The position numbers were made by a program, and so were the translations under genes. From Sulfuricella sp. (GTDB lineage: Bacteria; Pseudomonadota; Gammaproteobacteria; Burkholderiales; Sulfuricellaceae), in the NCBI GenBank assembly GCA_030691435.1, contig JAUYEK010000331.1:1-7614 (forward strand): a DNA stretch of 7,614 bases, in the 5' to 3' direction. Shown here one piece after another: positions 5,700-7,614 of this stretch. The notes beneath the pieces were generated by a model that saw nothing but the letters and a program-made list of their open reading frames with translations, was not told where the DNA came from and searched no databases. Each line of letters opens with the position of its first letter. The first letter of the stretch is position 1.

Positions 5700-7178
5700 A
5701 TGGATTCGTTGCGTCAAAAAATCACTTTCGGCTATTACGCGATCGGCGCTCTGATCGTCGGCCTATCCCTGTTCGCCTTTGTCGAGTTGCGCCTGATCGA
5801 GGGAAAGGTGCTTGCCGGCGAAAGGATTTCAGAGTTTTTCGACACGACGCTGGAGATACGCCGTTTCGAGAAGAATTACTTTCTTTATCGCCAGTCTGCC
5901 GATGCCGAGGAAAACGCAGCTTACGTCGCCAGGGCGCAGCGCCTGCTCCAGGATAATTTCGCCGACTTTTCATCGTTGACCGAGGCGGCGCGAATTGCCG
6001 TGCTGCGGGACGCGCTGGCGCGGTATTCCCGCCTGATGGCAGAGTACGTGCGGATGCCGGTTTCCGGCGCGGCCCAGGGCGATGCGCTGGAAAGCCTCAT
6101 TCGCAAGGCCGGCAAGGAGGTTGTCACGATTGCCGAAGAGATCGCCAGAGTGGAAAGGAAAAGGCTGCAATCCTCGCTGGAACGGCATCGCTACAGCCTG
6201 ATTGTTTCCATCGTCGTCCTGATCCTGCTGGTGATCGCGATCGGCCAGGTGCTGTCGCGGATGGTGGCGCGGCCGCTGAAGCAGATGGAGGAAAGCATGG
6301 AAGCCGTGGCCAATGGCAGGCGGGATCAGATCGACATTCCCTCGGCCGACCGCGAAATCGTTTCGCTGACCAATGCCTTCAACCATGTGCTGCAGGAACT
6401 GGAGCTGCGGCAGAAGCATCTGGTGCGTTCTGAAAAGCTGGCTTCGCTGGGTACCCTGCTGTCCGGCGTGGCCCACGAGCTCAACAATCCGCTGTCGAAT
6501 ATCTCCACTTCGTGCCAGATACTGATTGAGGAGCTGGAAAGCGCCGATCCCGAGTTCAAGCGGGAATTGCTGGCGCAGATCGACGAGCAGACCGGACGGG
6601 CGCGCAACATCGTGCGCTCCTTGCTGGATTTTGCCCGCGACCGCGAGTTCAAGCGGGAAACCCTGCCGCTGGCCGGGCTGGTTGCCGAGACCCTGCGTTT
6701 CATCAAGGGGCAGGTGCCATCCCGGGTCGCCGTTGTCACCGATATCCCCGCCGATATCGAGATTCTAGGCGACAAGCAGAGATTGCAGCAGGTGTTCCTG
6801 AACCTGGTCAAGAATGCGCTCGAAGCCCTGGAAGGCGCGGGCGAAATTGTCATCCGCGCGGTGCGGCGCGGCGCGGCGCAAGCCGAGGAAGCGCCCGGCC
6901 GATTCAAGTTCCTGGCCCAGTGCAATCCGGCCGAAGAGGTGGTGGAGATCGAAATCCGCGACAATGGCCACGGTATTCCGCCGGAAGTCTTGCCACGGAT
7001 TTTCGACCCTTTCTTCACCACCAAGGACGTGGGCAAGGGCTCGGGGCTGGGGCTGTTCGTCGTTTACGAAATCATCGAGGAGCACGGCGGCTGCATCGCG
7101 GCGGAAAGCGAGCCGGGGAAAGGAACCGCTTTTCATATCCGCCTGCCGCTGAACAAAGCGGAAACTGGATTAACCTAA
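5700..7178 (+). CDS. Membrane-bound sensor histidine kinase with HAMP domain (NtrB/AtoS-type H-box)
   Basis: A 492-residue sensor kinase that would autophosphorylate on a histidine and pass the phosphate to a response regulator. A short N-terminus is followed by membrane helix 1 (about 12-30), a helical periplasmic sensor region (about 31-164, with LEIRRFEKNYFLYRQ at 51-65), membrane helix 2 (about 166-187) and a HAMP linker (about 188-240). The dimerisation/H-box has SGVAHELNNPLSNI, with phospho-acceptor H259. The ATPase domain has N368/N372 in QQVFLNLVKNALEAL, G1 DNGHGIP (421-427), F-box IFDPFFTTK (434-442) and G2 GSGLGLF (447-453). A loop of about 25 residues rich in Ala and Glu (GAAQAEEAPG...) lies between the N and G1 boxes. 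The HELNNPLSN style is usual in kinases paired with NtrC-type regulators. The signal is unknown. The ATG at 5700 gives the right first helix but has no clear ribosome site. The likely partner gene follows after a 187-bp gap with an inverted-repeat element. Confidence 0.93.
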   Translation: MDSLRQKITFGYYAIGALIVGLSLFAFVELRLIEGKVLAGERISEFFDTTLEIRRFEKNYFLYRQSADAEENAAYVARAQRLLQDNFADFSSLTEAARIAVLRDALARYSRLMAEYVRMPVSGAAQGDALESLIRKAGKEVVTIAEEIARVERKRLQSSLERHRYSLIVSIVVLILLVIAIGQVLSRMVARPLKQMEESMEAVANGRRDQIDIPSADREIVSLTNAFNHVLQELELRQKHLVRSEKLASLGTLLSGVAHELNNPLSNISTSCQILIEELESADPEFKRELLAQIDEQTGRARNIVRSLLDFARDREFKRETLPLAGLVAETLRFIKGQVPSRVAVVTDIPADIEILGDKQRLQQVFLNLVKNALEALEGAGEIVIRAVRRGAAQAEEAPGRFKFLAQCNPAEEVVEIEIRDNGHGIPPEVLPRIFDPFFTTKDVGKGSGLGLFVVYEIIEEHGGCIAAESEPGKGTAFHIRLPLNKAETGLT

Positions 7179-7188
7179 AAAACGCCTT

Positions 7189-7319
7189 AGCCACAGATTA
7201 ACACGGATTAACACCGATAAAACAATGCGTTGTGGCAGATTTGCCGTTCCCCGGAAGGTGCGCAAGATGAGAAAGGTAATTCATTGATAATCTGTGTATA
7301 TCCGTGTTAATCCGTGGCT
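7189..7319. repeat. Inverted-repeat element with 10-nt tandem-unit arms, between kinase and regulator
   Basis: Arms 7189-7220 and 7288-7319 are 32-nt inverted copies matching at 27 positions. Each begins AGCCAC(A/G)GATTAACACGGA at its outer end. Each arm consists of three tandem 10-nt units of the form CACNGATTAA. The 67-bp interior has no gene and contains a small GGCA-GATT-TGCC hairpin. The design is that of the element at 374-527, which uses 9-nt units. It fills most of the 187-bp gap in a two-component operon. Similar GGATTAACAC repeats are, from memory, common in environmental proteobacteria. Confidence 0.75.
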
Positions 7320-7365
7320 GAACTGCTTTTTATTAAGATCAACTCAACAGGACAAGTGTGTAACC

Positions 7366-7614
7366 ATGGCAAACCAGGGAAAGTTGCTGATCGTCGACGA
7401 CGAAAAAATCGCGCTGAAGAACCTCGAGCATGTGTTGAAGAAGGAGGGCTACGAGGTGGCGGCCACGCAAAGTGGCGCCAACGCGCTGGCACTGCTGGAA
7501 AAGCAGCCGTTCGACGTAGTGCTGACCGATCTGCGCATGGAGAAGGTGGACGGCATGCAGGTGCTGAAAAAGTGCCGCGAATCCTGGCCGGACAGCGAAG
7601 TCATCATGATCACC
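7366..7614 (+). CDS. Response regulator, receiver domain (3' end outside window)
   Basis: The first 83 residues of a response regulator run to the right edge. LLIVDDEK (7-14) supplies the acidic pair D11/D12, LTDLRMEKVDGMQVL (53-67) the phospho-acceptor D55, and VIMIT ends on the conserved switch Thr83. This is a complete CheY-like fold up to beta strand 4. The conserved Lys and any output domain lie beyond the window. The sequence style (DLRMEKVDGMQVLKK) is that of NtrC-family, sigma-54-activating regulators, matching the kinase's H-box type, but the output domain is unseen. The ATG at 7366 is preceded by AGGA 13 nt upstream, longer than ideal spacing. It is the likely partner of the kinase upstream, though the repeat element between them may uncouple their expression. 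Confidence 0.9.
   Translation, partial: MANQGKLLIVDDEKIALKNLEHVLKKEGYEVAATQSGANALALLEKQPFDVVLTDLRMEKVDGMQVLKKCRESWPDSEVIMIT

Overview
The window looks like chromosomal DNA of a GC-rich (roughly 60%) proteobacterium. I would guess a betaproteobacterium of the sulfur- or iron-oxidising or autotrophic kind, from the protein styles and from three kinds of intergenic palindromic repeat. That placement rests on memory and inference, not on a marker gene. There are no tRNA, rRNA, CRISPR, transposase or phage genes here.

Left part (1-2740, minus strand): a hydrogenase-4-type membrane module. A full-length HyfB-like antiporter/NuoL-M-type subunit (GTG start at 2562, promoter -10 box at 2595-2600) is followed by a HyfC-like, NuoH-type subunit that runs off the left edge. 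The two genes are separated by a 189-bp gap that holds a 154-bp inverted-repeat element. Whether the complex is a true [NiFe] hydrogenase cannot be told, because the catalytic subunits lie outside.

Middle (2676-5521, minus strand): a UspA-like small protein gene followed 30 bp later by a SulP-family anion transporter with a C-terminal STAS domain. The transporter carries an extra segment of about 140 residues, rich in coiled-coil sequence, between its two membrane halves. Its stop codon lies inside a perfect 26-bp inverted repeat (2676-2740). The 5' end of the Usp-like gene looks frame-disrupted.

Right part (5522-7614, plus strand): transcribed divergently from the Usp-like/SulP pair is a membrane sensor histidine kinase with HAMP domain (NtrB/AtoS style H-box), then a response regulator receiver domain cut by the right edge. 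A second inverted-repeat element (7189-7319) separates kinase and regulator. Its arms are built of 10-nt units and resemble the 9-nt-unit arms of the element at 374-527.

How it may fit together (inference): the kinase/regulator pair and the Usp-like/SulP pair share one divergent control region, which holds several short dyads and an exact 10-nt direct repeat, so the two-component system may control anion transport. The hyf-like operon has its own promoter just beyond the SulP gene.
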